A stretch of 64,000 nucleotides of DNA from Flaveria trinervia (GCA_025506515.1 CM046444.1:76193533-76257532); one strand, 5' to 3'. Positions 10,456-22,602 are shown, counted from the stretch's first letter. Notes: a model not told the origin generated them from the sequence alone. Made by a program: numbers and translations.

Positions 10456-12195
10456 TCCTAGATACTAAGAACGACCAATGAGGCATGGAAGGGTTCCATC
10501 ACTATTAGATTTAAAGGTATGGGGTTGTGAGGCTTATGTTAAGACTCCCACCTTAAACAAGTTAGAAAGTCATTCCACTAAGTGTATCTTCATTGGATAT
10601 CCTAGAGATTCTATGGGATATTATTGTAGAGAATATGTATAGAGGCTGAAGCAACCAAAGTCTTTCTGCATGCATGCTGCACTGGTACTGAAGAAGAATG
10701 CTTCGGAAGTTTCACACATGCAAGATAAATATTCTATGCATGAAATCTTCTGAAGGCAAGACCAATATCTTCCGATGCCAAAGATGAAGTCTTCTGATGC
10801 TTCAAAGACAAATTCTTCCGAAGCTCCACAATTGAAGACAGATTTCTTCCGAAGACTTTTAGTAACATGATTTATGTCATGTACTTTACCATAAAACTTG
10901 ACCCCCTTTCTACTACAACTCTGTAAAGTCACTAACTTACGTGAGTTGGTGAAAAGGTCCATGCTTTTGGTAACTGTACATTGAGGTCTTGAGTTTGTAA
11001 TTTTCTACTTCATGTACTTCATCCTTTTTGTAATAGATAAGGATGTGAGTTATGACATATCATAGTCACTAGTCCAAAATAAATTTGCCTTTTGACTCTA
11101 GAATTGATTTTGTTTTGTGTCTAGTCAATTGTATCCAACTGGCTTTCATAGTATGGTCGGCTGTAGGATGTAGTATAAGTATCCCATGTTCTTGTAACTT
11201 TATTCATATGCTTTGTAACACTTGTAATAGAACATTGAGAAAGCAATATACTACAATCTTGAAAACCATACTCTTGTGTACTCTGCTCTTGTGTTCTGTC
11301 TCTTAATTACTTGTGTTCTTAGTGTCTTTACTTGTGGTTAATCCAGTTCACTGTTTGATAAAGTTTAGTTACTCTCCTCTTTGTGTTGTTGTGTTGTAAG
11401 TGATTCCCTTCACCGGTCTAGCAACTATTTCTATGATCCATTGGAACAAAAGGAGTTTGTCGCCAAGAAGGCTGAGTTCTTAGAAGCTAGGTTCCTGATG
11501 GAAGGAACTAGCAGTAGAACTATGGATCTTGAGGAGGATCAAGAACCACAAACCCATACAAGTTTGGTTGACACTAGGACTCAATATGAGGATGTTAAGA
11601 ATGATCAAGTGGTTGATCAATATACACAAGACGTTCATAGATCAGGTAGAACTAGTAATCCACGTGAAAGATATGGATTTTTCGTAGATGGATGGTTTGT
11701 GGCAGACTCGGATGAACCAACCACCTATGGTGATGCAATGTCCAATTTGGATTGTGACAAATGGCTTGACGCCATGAATGTTGAGATGCAATCCATGTAT
11801 GACAACCAACTATGGGACGTGGTTGAACCACCTCTTAACTCCAAGATAGTTAGAGGTATGTGGGTTTTCAAGAAGAAAATCAATATGCATGGAAACTTGA
11901 ATACTTATAAAGCTAGACTTGTAGCAAAAGGTTTCACTCAAACTCAAGGGGTTGATTATGATGAGACTTTCTCACTGGTTGCAATGCTAAAGTCTATTAG
12001 GATATTGTTTGCCATAGCTGCTCATTATGATTATGAGAGTCAACTACATAAGGGATGAAGTTGGAAAGAGAAAGTTATGTATTCGCAAAGTTCACACGGA
12101 ACAAAACATTGCGGATCCACTCACGAAGCTTCTTGAAAAGACAAAGCATGAAAGTCATACTTGTGCCATGGGACTTCAATATTATAGTGACTAGA
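10456..12195 (+). pseudogene. copia element B2: integrase end, RT start, RNase H end
   Basis: Second copy of the B/E copia family. It begins inside the integrase C-terminal region (HGRVPSLLDLKVWGCEAYV, then KCIFIGYPRDSMGYY). Solo LTR K (10625-11423) interrupts it. It resumes with FYDPLEQKEFVAKKAEFLEA, the linker, and the reverse transcriptase N-terminus (ARLVAKGFTQTQGVDYDETF). At about 12036 the frame jumps from the early RT motif AAHYDYE straight to the end of RNase H (NYIRDEVGKRKLCIRK). About 1.3 kb, including the YVDD catalytic block, is therefore deleted relative to element E. Non-functional. Confidence 0.85.
10625..11423 (+). mobile_element. solo LTR K in the B2 integrase
   Basis: 799 bp starting TGTAGAGAATATG and ending GTCTAGCA. 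It splits the conserved GYYFYDP codons of B2. Flanks are ATTAT (10620-10624) and ACTAT (11424-11428), a 5-bp target duplication with one later change. The first 230 bp carry several CTTCCGAAG/CTTCGGAAG words, and a TATAAGTATCC promoter-like motif lies near 11173. Its length and layout suit a copia LTR. No internal coding sequence is attached, and no other copy is in the window. Confidence 0.75.
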
Positions 12196-12963
12196 TTTGA
12201 TCTGTAATTTTGTATTTAGATATTGTAACCCTTTAATACTTGAATGGATTATTTGGTTATAATGGTTCAACTAATATTCCTATTTTGCATGTTTAAAATC
12301 CTTGAGTAAATATTTTACTCAAAACATTCATAGTCATTCATACTTATGGGAACAAGTATGAAGGTAAGACTATTATGAACTTCGATTGGTAGATATTCAT
12401 ATGGATGAATATAGAGCAAAGGCTTGCTCCGAAAGTTCATGGATATTTGTAGGATACAAACATTGGACTGACGTGCATCTCAAATATTACTTCATGGAAT
12501 CTTCCTCATTGATCAGAAGTAATTTTGAGTAAAGGCGAATATCATTTGGTATCCTCTGACCTGAGATACATATTGGGTCTTGATATTTACCAAATGTTAT
12601 ACTTTGACTTAGTTCTTCACTGTTCTAAAACATGGCAGTACATAAGTCTGAGTTCAGGTATGATATAAGGTAATTGTGAGAAACGTATGTAGTCAAGATG
12701 GGTTTTGTCCCTCTTATTCGTTCAGAGTAAGATGTCTAAGGCCTGATAAAGATAAATCAATGGAAAAAGATCACTCTGTGTCTCTGGGATTTAACATGAC
12801 ATCTGTGACAAAAGGATAGATGATTGATTCACCTAAAACATTTCGAGTAAGGTACTTTAAGGGGATGATGTTATTGAATGGCACTTTTTCATAAGTATTA
12901 AGGGTATTAAACCATTGTTAGGCAGTATTTACTACTTGCATCAATCTTCTATGAATCTTGTGC
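12196..12963 (+). other. 3' untranslated region of element B2
   Basis: Corresponds block by block to 3878-4613 (element B), with small indels. No coding frame. Confidence 0.7.
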
Positions 12964-12974
12964 AAGTGGGAGAT
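12964..12974 (+). other. polypurine tract of element B2
   Basis: AAGTGGGAGAT, identical to the tract of element B, directly before the LTR. Confidence 0.85.
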
Positions 12975-13929
12975 TGTTGGATCTTGTATGCCAAGACACA
13001 TACAAGATTGATGTGGTTAGTATGTTACGAATCAAGTCGGGTCATACCCAATAACAAGCCAAACAAACACCAATAAATATTATTTGTTGATGAGATCATA
13101 GAAATAAATCCCGACACCAATTTAGAAAATGGGTTTTCTATAACGTGCTTTTGTGATAGAACAACATTATATGGATAATTTGTTGATGAGAAATTATTTG
13201 TTTCATCATTTAGTTGGTTAAATAACAACAAATAAAAGTGTGTTAATGTTACAAAATTAAAATAGGTTTTAATTTTATAAAACTAAAATAGGTTTTAATT
13301 TTATAAACGAAGGGTTTAAAAGAGTGAAATTTTATGAAACTTTCAAAATGGGGGGAACCCATTTGAATCAATATTCGGCCACCCGATGTGGGGGTTTGAG
13401 GAGTCTTTATTCTTGGGTTGTACAAGACTTTCTCCATTCTTGCACTCTACAATCAACACACACACTCTCTCTTACACACACAAGCAAAGAACTCTCTCTA
13501 AACAAAGCTGAAAATTTCGGAATCAAGGCACAAAGAAGCTGAAAATTTCGGATTTTGAAGGTGCATAGGTAGAGAGTTTTGGTCTTGTGCTTACTAACTA
13601 GCAAGGTGTTTGGAAGAGCTTATGGGTATACAAACTTGACGCTTTCTCTCTTGGGGGTTGGACATTCAAGAGCATCATCATCTTCATCTCATCCTCACTT
13701 CAACATCTTCTTCTTGAAAGGTAGTTTCAAGAACACCCTATGGTTGTTCTTTTGATTTGATATCATGTCTTTTCACATATATTAATGATCTTTGTTCTTG
13801 GGTTTTGTCTTTGGTTAAAATTCTTAAAATTTACCTATTGTTTAACATACTTTAACCACCTATATCTGCTGCGTTTTTCAAGTTTAAATGGTTAAACTTG
13901 CTTTGAAAAACTTGTTACAAAACCCAACA
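12975..13929 (+). mobile_element. 3' LTR of element B2
   Basis: 955 bp from TGTTGGATCTTG to AACCCAACA. It differs from LTR 4625-5554 by many substitutions and short indels, including a local duplication of an AAAATAGGTTTTAATTTTAT block near 13257-13310. It abuts minus-strand gag codons of fragment G at 13930. Confidence 0.85.
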
Positions 13930-14356
13930 TCTTCAACGTCAACACTCCAATTAAAAGTTGTAATTAGTGTTGTCTCTTTCTTTTGCTCACTTTCTTCCTT
14001 CTCCCCACTAAAAACTAGTCTTGGAACTCCTGAGTTGCTTGGGTTAGTTACTATTGGCAAAGAACATTCTCTTTTGAAATGTCCTAAGTGCTTGCAGTTA
14101 AAACTTTTTAACTTGGATTTGCCAAAACACAATCTTGAGTTGGAATTTAGACCTCCAAAGTTCTTTCTGCCACTTCTCTCCATAAACCTCCTCACTCAAA
14201 ATGTCAACATAGGAATCTGCCACTGAATCTCTATTGTTCAAAGTCATCTAGGTCAACTTGATATATATCTTTCATAGTCATCCCTAATCCTTTAAATTCA
14301 CTAGCAACCATTGCTTCGTAGCTGTGAACAAACATACCAAACAATGCCATCATGAT
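13930..14356 (-). pseudogene. copia fragment G: gag with zinc knuckle
   Basis: Minus strand. From about 14356 it reads MALFGMFVHSYEAMVA and KDIYQVDLDDFEQ, the C-terminal end of a copia gag helical region. Near 14120-14070 comes a zinc-knuckle-like block FNCKHLGHFKREC: first Cys lost or changed, and then C-x4-H-x4-C. It ends near 13935 at a WSVDVEDVG motif, where the B2 LTR cuts it. Its upper end is cut by the element H LTR at 14357. Two elements therefore inserted within 430 bp of one gag. Confidence 0.72.
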
Positions 14357-15100
14357 TGTTGGACCCTAAAAGGATCATAGACGCCAATTCAAGTGGTGGG
14401 TTGATGGTTGTTCTACTAGAAATCCCACAAGTCCAAACATTAATGTGAATGAAGAATAAGAAGAAAAGTGCAGCTAACCGCATTTGTATTTGCGGAAGAC
14501 ATAAAACAAATGTGCATAAGTGTTTGTTCTTTCGCATTAACAAATGCGGATAGCCGGAAAGAAACGCTGACAAATTTTGTACATATTCATTAACAAATGT
14601 GGATGTCCGGCAACATATGCGCATAAGTGTTTGTTCATCTGTTTTAGTTAATGTTGGTGACCTAACACTAATGTTGAAGACATAGAAGAAATGCTGATCA
14701 AGATCAACACATCCGCATTAGTCAATGCGGATGAACAAAAGAATTGTTGATGAAGACTTAGATTACTTCTGATGTATAAGTTAGAGTAGTTTAATCATTT
14801 TGTAAAAGGCATCTTGTCAGCCTATAAATAGAATAGAAAACCTCGTATGTGAGCTGACTGCAGATAGACATCATAGACAATCAGTATTTTTTGTTTAGTC
14901 TTATGTCCTCAAGGTGCATTGTTACTGTTTAATGCTCAAACCCCAACACTCATTGTAACCTATCACCTACATTAATACAAAGTGCATTTACGAGAATTTC
15001 TTGCATTCAATTTTTCTTGATTGTTTGATTCCGCCATACAATTATTAACTCAATCATCATATTCGGTCCTTGTGAGAATATCAATCTCACATGCCAGTCA
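14357..15100 (+). mobile_element. 5' LTR of copia element H
   Basis: 744 bp from TGTTGGACCC to GCCAGTCA, followed at 15103 by the tRNA-Met primer site. The U3 part (14480-14745) carries repeated CGCATT...AATGCGGAT words, including a perfect inverted pair ATCCGCATT/AATGCGGAT with a 4-nt loop near 14708-14730. No 3' LTR partner was found in the window. Confidence 0.85.
14823..14830 (+). promoter_or_regulatory. TATA box of the element H LTR
   Basis: TATAAATA downstream of the U3 word repeats, the expected layout for a copia promoter. Confidence 0.6.
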
Positions 15101-15102
15101 AT

Positions 15103-15114
15103 TGGTATCAGAGC
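15103..15114 (+). other. primer-binding site of element H
   Basis: TGGTATCAGAGC, complementary to initiator tRNA-Met, 2 nt after the LTR end. Confidence 0.9.
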
Positions 15115-15415
15115 TTTAGCTCTAGATTCTTTTTAACATCTGCCAAGATCTGAACAAAATTCGATTGATCTGGTGATTGAGTTTCTAATAGAGTGTTCAA
15201 CTACCTCTACTTAGTATACTGTAGAAATCTCTTCAATGGTCAATGTTCATTTGTACTCATCGTCCAAAACAAACCCGGGAACAGTCATTACAACAAAATC
15301 ATATAAACATCTTTAGATCTGTTTAGTACATATGCTTGTTTGGACTATTTGGACTAAGTTAGACATAACAATGAAACTAAGGATTGTTTAACAAGGTTAA
15401 ACACATCTAGCTAAA

Positions 15416-16286
15416 ATGGAGTCACATAGTTTCTCTAAACTTGGTCATACTCCAAAACTACTCATCCTTAAACACAAATTTCAGTTTAAGCAATGGAAAT
15501 TAGATTCATGAACTATATTACAGGTGTAGATCTGGACTACTAGATTTCAATATGCAAAGGCCCACACATTCTAGTGACTCTTTCTGCAGATCAAGCTGCA
15601 ATATACAAAACCTAAAAAATTCATATTTAGGATCTCACACTTGATGATGATGATTACAAAAGGATATAAGTTAATCTCAAATCTTATTATATACTTACTC
15701 AAGCACGGAAAATGGATGTGCTAAAAAGATTAGAAAAGTGTGGAACTACTAAAGTTGCTTGGAATGCATTACTGATAATGTGTGAAGGTAGTAGTGAAAT
15801 TGCTGAATTTAACAAGGAAAAGCTTGTTAATCAATATGAAACATATCACCACTCCAAGGGGGAGTCAATCTCTAAACAATTTCATAGATTTGTGCAGCTG
15901 GTAAATGATTTAGAGATCATGAGGGTAACTTATAAAGTCAAAGAACTGAACAAGAAGATGCTTCATAGTCTTCTAGAAAGTTGGAAAATGTGACAATGCT
16001 GAAAAACACACTTGATCTAGAGAGTACCACCTTGGACATCATGATTGCCAAGATAGCAGCTCTTGAACTTGCTGAGAGAAGCAAAAATCTTGGTGGACCC
16101 AGAGTTATTGAAGGTTATAAATTTCCAACACACACCCACTCTATAGAAAATACTTTCATCACTAAGGATGTTGATTTTCTTTCTTCAACAAATCAAGTGA
16201 AGAGAACTAGTTTCATTGAAGCTCCAACAACTAACAAGCCTTCAACACCATCACAACCAATAGTTTTCTCTTCAACTCCTTCAACT
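15416..16286 (+). pseudogene. element H gag, part 1
   Basis: Begins with the ATG at 15416 (MESHSFSKLGHTPKLL), the first in-frame start after the primer site. Frameshifts occur in the first 300 bp. The main readable stretch starts at 15712 with KRLEKCGTTK, ALLIMCEGSSEIAEF, the gag helix block NQYETYHHSKGESISKQFHR, and, after a frame change near 15985, a proline/serine/threonine-rich linker. At 16287 it is split by solo LTR L. The sense continues at 19347, so parts 1 and 2 are one gene. Confidence 0.85.
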
Positions 16287-16944
16287 TGTAAGGCCCCGTT
16301 CTCAGGACGCTTACAGCTGGTGGTTCATCGCACATAAAACATTATAAAATGTACATTAATTTTGCAGCCAAATTTAAAACATTCATTTATAATTAAAATC
16401 ATGTCAATTACAAAATTTTCTTTTCATCTCAAAATACAAGACATGTCAAAATATGGATGCCAGCCTCAAATAGCTCTGAGTAGCTTATGCATCCATGCCT
16501 GTAACTCCTCAGCATCAACATATACCTGCGAACTATCATGCATACAAAAGTCAGCGACACTGAGTGAGTTCTAGTTTTATAATAAAACATACTTTTCTCT
16601 GTTAAAACCGTTCTTTACTTTATTTCAAAACATACTATACTTTACAACCGTTCGTGATCATGCATCATACATACATACAGATAATATCATTATTATCTTC
16701 GTCATTACATTCATTAGCTTTGTTCATTCAACGTAATACATTATCGTTCACTTCTCTTTCTCGATCCAGTCGGACATTACCCTCTTCATGGCACTCAGCC
16801 ACGATTATTGAGGTCGAATGACAAGGATCTTGTTCAGTACATTATTACGATAATTCATTTACATTCATTCATACGTTCGTTCTTTCATACATGATCTTTC
16901 GTTCATTACTCTTTATTACTCGAATCTTGTCTCTTGTAATATCT

Positions 16945-17490
16945 CATGTTCGAAGACTGATGTTGTGCCGGGGCCTGCTCACAAACCCCCGACTCATGTC
17001 CGAAGACTGACACAGCACCGTGATACGCGACAAAGATCCCATATGAGTCAATCATAGGGATTGAACTCCATTCGAGTCTGTTGCAACACAAAGTCGCTCA
17101 CCTCATTATCTCATCTCATGCAATATCCCCGACTCATGTCAGAAGACTGATACTGTGCCGGGGCCTGATAAACAAACCCCCGACTCATGTCCTAAGACTA
17201 ACACAGTACCGGGATACATGACACGGATCTCATCATCCGTCACTTTCGTCATATGCAATACTCCCGACTCATGTCCAAAGACTGATACTGTGCCGGGGCC
17301 TGCTCACAAACCCCTGACTCATGTCCGAAGACTGACACAGTACCGGAGTACGCAATCTATATCTTCTCTCATGCAATACCCCCGACTCATGTTCGAAGGC
17401 AGATACTGTGCCGGGGCCTGACACACAAACCCCCAACTCAAGTCTGAAGACTGACACAGTACCGAGATACGCGACAAGGACCTCTTTCGA
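16945..17490 (-). repeat. tandem repeat of about 115-127 bp, four copies, in LTR L
   Basis: Each unit has two related halves on the plus strand: one with CCCCGACTCATGTC and GTGCCGGGGCCTG, the other with CATGTCCGAAGACTGACACA and AGTACCGGGATACG. So the array is itself a higher-order repeat of a roughly 60-bp ancestor. Confidence 0.8.
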
Positions 17491-17569
17491 GTCTGTTGCG
17501 ACACAGAGTCGCTCACCTCATACCTGTGCTTGGCCTTATGCCACACCCCTGAAGTTATACATAACTCGG

Positions 17570-17850
17570 GTAACAACACCACAACCGAAGTGTGTAACAC
17601 CCTCACCGAAGTTGGTAACAACACCCCCATCGTAGTGGGTAACACCCCCACCAAAGTGGGTAACAACACCCCCACCGAAGTGGGTAACACCCCACCGAAG
17701 TGGGTAACACCACCACCGAAGTGGGTAACAACACCCCCACCGAAGTGGGTAACACCCCCACCGAAGTGGGTAACAACACCCCCACCGAAGTGGGTAACAA
17801 CACCCCCACCGAAGTGGGTAACACCCCCACCGAAGTGGGTAACACCTCTG
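17570..17850 (-). repeat. minisatellite of 21/24 bp, about 12 copies, in LTR L
   Basis: Core CCCCACCGAAGTGGGTAACA, with an optional ACA between copies. The core contains a short inverted pair, CCCAC/GTGGG. Frames through it give PPKWVTP-rich and SVGVLLPT-rich artefact proteins on both strands. Confidence 0.9.
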
Positions 17851-18259
17851 AAGGTCCGTCACAAAGACTGGAACCCTAGCATGCACACTTTAGGATTTGC
17901 TGAGCCTCACGCGGTAGAGCTTAAGGCATTTAGAGCCGTGCCCCTCTGTTCATATTACTTTCAAGCCTCTCTATACTTCTCTTTATTCATTAATTCATGC
18001 ATGCATTCATTCATTACGTTCCTCTTTTCATTATCTTCCACTTTACTTACATAATACTTCCATTACATTCATTGACGTTCGACGCAAAGCCAAGGGAAGA
18101 CATACATACATAATAAGGAACATACATAAACATAAACATACACCATCACCAATACAGGCACATCATACATGCAAAACACACGTTAAACATAAGCCATCAC
18201 ATCATAACCAAGCCTATCTTCCTATTATACCCCTTAAAAACCACTTAGAAAACCTCAAG

Positions 18260-18680
18260 TCCAAAGTGGGCGCATGGGTCCTTCCAGGCGCATGAGCATA
18301 AAAATTCTAAGTATAAAACAGTCTGGGTGCATGGGCACTGTTTGGGTGTTTCTGCCTTGTTCAGGCGCATCACCAATCACTTAGCCGTTTGAAGTACTTG
18401 GGCGCATTGGCACTGTTTAGGCGTATGGCCAATACTAAGTCGTTTCATTCACCGGGACGCATGGGCACTATTTAGGCGCATGGTCCACACTTAGCCTTTT
18501 CATCACTTGGGCGCATGGACACTATTTAGGCATATGGCCAACACTGGGCGCATGGCCAATACTTAGACACATGGGCCACTGTTTAGGTGCATGACCCACC
18601 CTTGGGCGCACGGCCAAAACTTAGGCGTATGGTCTCTCATGCTAGACGCATGGACAATTGTTTGGGCGCATGAACCACTG
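18260..18680 (-). repeat. GGCGCATG word array in LTR L
   Basis: About ten imperfect copies of a 35-45 bp unit built on TAGGCGCATGG and GGGCACTGTT. The reverse complement of the same words forms the array at 7840-8170 in remnant J. Confidence 0.8.
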
Positions 18681-19143
18681 TTCATGTTTATCAGACATTC
18701 TAAAATCTTTTCTATGCTACCAATTTCACCCGATTATCATTCTAAGCATACCAAACACAGATCTAACATGCTAAGGCCATCTAAGCATGCTAAACATCAT
18801 CTTAACCCATAATCAACACTATAACATGCATACATACATACAACATTCATACATAAAGCTGTAAATCCATGGTTTCTTTCAAAACGTTTACTTAGTATGC
18901 ATAATAGCCCCAAATCAGTTGAAAATCAGTAAAAGAGGGGTTCTAGAATCTTACCTTGAGCAGTTTTGAGCAACACTCTTCCAGTTCAAGACCTAGTTCT
19001 ATTCAGCTCTTTAAATCCCAAAAACAAACTCTAAACAACCAGAACCTCGGTCAAGAACTCAATACTCAGTTGAAACCGAGCTCAAACATGAGAAGACTTA
19101 CCTTTTTCAGGTTCTTCTTCCTCTTTCTCTTTCTAGAACCGGG

Positions 19144-19172
19144 CTCTCTCTCTCTCTCTTCTTCTTCTTCCT
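19144..19172. repeat. TC/TTC microsatellite
   Basis: CT dinucleotides followed by TTC triplets inside LTR L. Confidence 0.9.
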
Positions 19173-19346
19173 CTAAGAGCAAAGCAACTTTCTGCTTTGA
19201 TATGGGCGACCATGCCCTTTAAAATCTTAAAATAATAAGATTTGTACTTTGTACACCTTTTCCCCCTCCATTTGTGCACAATTTCCATTCCTTCACTTAC
19301 TTTTCTTTCCTTTCATTTAAATAAAATTTCGGGGTGTTACACAACT

Positions 19347-19900
19347 ACTCCTGAAGATCCAAGATTAAAAGAGCAAAAGCCAACTTACAATGCCTTTGTT
19401 GCTAGCTTTGAAGCTTCTTTGGGAGGCATACTCACATCTGCTTATCTGATCCTAGAAGACTTGGAAGAAATGGATCAAGATGATGTGGAAGAAATGGATT
19501 TGCAATGGCAAATGATTGTGATTGCAATAAAAGCCAAGAAGTTTTTTTATAAAAGGAAGAACGCTTAGCCTTAATGAAAACACCAAACTTGGACATGACA
19601 AATCCAAGGTGAAGTGCTTCAACTGTGGCATAACTACCCACTTGTCTAGAGAATGTAATGCTCCTAGAAGAAACAACAATTTCCAAGGAATTCTCAAGGT
19701 CAATCATCTTCACAACAAATACAAGCTTCCACTCCTACAATCAACAACAACAGTATCATCATCAACAACATCAACAACCTTATCAAAATCAGCCACAATT
19801 GACTAACCAAGCTCATGGAAGTAGTGGGTCATCTTCAAATGCTCTTGTGTTCAGGCAAGATGGAGTATGTGATTGGAGTCTATAAGCAGAGGAAGTGAAG
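19347..19900 (+). pseudogene. element H gag, part 2, with zinc knuckle
   Basis: Continues the H gag after LTR L. It has YNAFVASFEASLGG, then DDVEEMDLQWQM, the motif just ahead of the nucleocapsid in many plant copia gags. After a frameshift near 19570 a complete CX2CX4HX4C zinc knuckle follows (CFNCGITTHLSREC, about 19618-19659), which binds genomic RNA in this family. A glutamine/serine-rich tail ends in DGVCDWSL. It is split at 19901 by the composite insertion, and the sense resumes at 29338. Confidence 0.87.
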
Positions 19901-22591
19901 TGTCACACCCTCAAACTCCACATGCGGAGTTTTACCGCGAGGCGTGTGAACAAACCAGGATCATAGTCAATAGTTACTCAAAACGATTCTATATGCCAAC
20001 GTTAAACTAAAATCAACCACAGTTTAAACTTGACAACAATCCGGAAGCATTTTGTATGTAAAGAAACCCAACTTATATAAATGCATACTATGGCAAAACA
20101 TGCGCCAACCCAAATGAGTAAACATTAATAAATAAAACCAACAAAGATGTCTTTAAGATAGTGTCTTAGAATGCATGATGAATCCATGCAGCGCTCCTAA
20201 AGGCAAGCGAAGTTAATGACTTGAGAATAGCATAGTAAAAATGTCAACACAATGGTTGGTGAGTTCAAGAGTTGGCGTTCAAATATAAACAATTGAACAG
20301 TTGTAATATCTAAGCAGTGTATTGTAACACATAGCTAATCTATTAACAACAAATATTAATTCATAGTGATTTCGCAATTGAAGCTGACTATGATAAGTTG
20401 TTGCCTCCTGTCATGACTTACCAGGTAGTGACTATATTCAATAGGACAAATTGCACTCGGTTGACCTCGACTTACATAGGTGGGGCTCGTCAGACCCAGT
20501 AGAACTACCCAAGTTTCCCCGCTATTCAATATTAACAATTTGAAAGTATTAGGACTTTTCTAAGGCAAACAACACTATATTAATATTATACACAACTTAA
20601 ACATATACAAAGCATTTTTAAATACCAGTATGCTATCTCTCCCAAAAGAGATTAAATAAAGAGTGGGGCATGAACTCACCTGATTTGCGTAATGAATACT
20701 TAGAGTTTACTTGAAAGAAACAGTGGACAAACAACCTTTAGAGGTTACCAAGATCACATAAGTACATGAGTACGTGCAAACAAAGAACATGTCAAACCCT
20801 AAGTAGACTACAACCAAAGACTGAAGGTTTCATAAGAGCAGACATGTTTGACCCAGTTGACCCTTTGACCCGTGGTGACATTATGCATTGTAAACATTTA
20901 AGCAAACATAATCATACATCATACATGGTTAACATTCAAATGGATCACATGTGATGCTACATTATCTAGGTGTATTACTTAGGTCATCCTACTACCAAAT
21001 ATCATACAAATCATGCAACTCTCTAACAACTAGCATGCTCAGTGTAACTATAACACAACTAGTGCATCATACAAAGATCAAATCATGCATGACATATCAT
21101 ATGATCCATACCTACGAATTCTCATAAATACGCCAAAACAAATAATTAACCAATTAAACATTCATACTATCCAAACAACACATTCAACCACAATAACATT
21201 CATCCATGAACATACTAGCATAATTCCTATGTCCAAACATGACAAATTCCTCATATGTAAGAATTTGTACAAATAAAGTTTCCTCTTGGGAAAGTACATC
21301 TCAAATCCATCAAACACTCAATGTATTCATGAATTCATCACAAATATACCATTTCAAGCTCATAACAACATATAGACATGATCAACAATACCTAATCATC
21401 ATAATCCATCAATCATCATGAACAAAAGTTTCCACTTTTGGCACGGTATGAACTATACTACATCATACATGATTTCTTGCACCAAAATCATTTTCTAATA
21501 CTCATGAACCATTATCAAGCATATCACATCACCAACTCTTTGCAATTCATTAACATTCAACGTTAAAAGTTTCTGCTTTTGGCAAACTATGAACTACAAC
21601 TTCCATTCCAAGGTTTCTAACATTCATATCAACAATCTAGCACTTAATCATCATCATAAACACATCAACAACATCAATTCATGATCAAATCACCCTTTCA
21701 TGCAAAATAAAGTTACTATTCTTAGTAACCTATGAACCACACATCAAAAACATAGTTTTGTTGCATAATCAACATAAACCAACATCAATGTAACTTCACT
21801 AACAACATAACACCATCAAACAATCACAAATCAACACACAATTCACCAATTTCGACCTAGGGTTTCGGCCAACTTGAAAATCCCACAAAAACATCAAAAC
21901 TAACCTTAATTCTTGAAAAGGAACACGATTGATGTTGTTAACTTGTTGTATGGCCTAAATTCGAACCAAAATCATAGCAAGTTGCTTGTTCTTGGCTGAT
22001 TTCGATGTGGAGAGGGGTAGGGGATGGTGTTCGCGGCCTATGGGGGGTTCTAGGGTTGGGGTTCTTTTATTTCTTTTAATTTTGCATAATTACCATTTAA
22101 ACCCTTGTGTTTTGTATTTTATAAAAATTAGACTTTAAACTCCTTTCTAAAAGTGTTTTTAACTAAGTTATTAACCATATAAACTCCAAGTCACAATTAT
22201 ATATTTTATTTATAAAACTCAACACATACGAATTAATACACACGTTTCCACATTACGCAATTAATTTCCACAATTAACATTTAAATCACGTAAACACATA
22301 AACATAACACAACAATCATATAATTAGTTAAATTATCATTAATTTAACATTATTAATTATTATGAGGTCACCAACATTAAACGACAATTGGTGCATGCTC
22401 AAGACACGTGTATGCAAGATGTAACGGAACTAACGGAGTTTGGTAACGTAAAATTACAAAATGTCGCATTATCCCCGTGTTGAAAGAATTTTCGTCCCGA
22501 AAATTGCGTTACATGGTGAGTGTTCCATCACTGGTCTACTGAATTGGCACATAGAAACCAAAATCGAGTGAGTTTCGGATGTGTTGTCACA
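19901..22591 (-). mobile_element. 3' LTR of the chromovirus (unit 1), about 2.7 kb
   Basis: On the minus strand it begins TGTGACAACACATCCG right after the polypurine tract and ends GGGTGTGACA at 19901, next to the target duplication TGAAG (19896-19900). No coding frame is credible across its 2,691 bp. The last 530 bp (19901-20430) match 28430-28956 in inverted orientation. The full-length 5' partner is not present at the other end, where the structure is rearranged. Confidence 0.7.
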
Positions 22592-22602
22592 TCATCCCCA
22601 TG
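22592..22602 (-). other. polypurine tract of the chromovirus, unit 1
   Basis: The minus strand reads CATGGGGATGA directly before the LTR start TGTGACAAC, after a conserved stretch that starts AAATTTCGGGATGAAATTTC. Confidence 0.65.

Larger units (their letters stand above)
16287..19341 (-). mobile_element. solo LTR L, 3,055 bp, inserted in the H gag
   Basis: Read on the minus strand it starts TGTAACACCCCG (19341) and ends GGGGCCTTACA (16287). The flanks carry an exact 5-bp duplication, CAACT at 16282-16286 and 19342-19346. Gag codons before and after fit together when the insert and one CAACT are removed. There are no gag or pol motifs inside, so it is a solo LTR, unusually long. Large LTRs with TGTAACACCC starts are common in plant gypsy families, which is my inference for this one. 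Remnants J and M appear related. Confidence 0.85.

Noticed and set aside
17570..17850. A CRISPR-like array
   Set aside because: Units have no unique spacers, and the surrounding sequence is a plant LTR.
17530..18054. A 174-codon proline/tryptophan-rich frame and two antisense frames
   Set aside because: Produced by the 21/24-bp minisatellite inside solo LTR L. All frames of such a repeat stay open.
18956..19222. An 88-codon serine-rich frame
   Set aside because: It lies within solo LTR L across a TC/TTC microsatellite and has no family resemblance.
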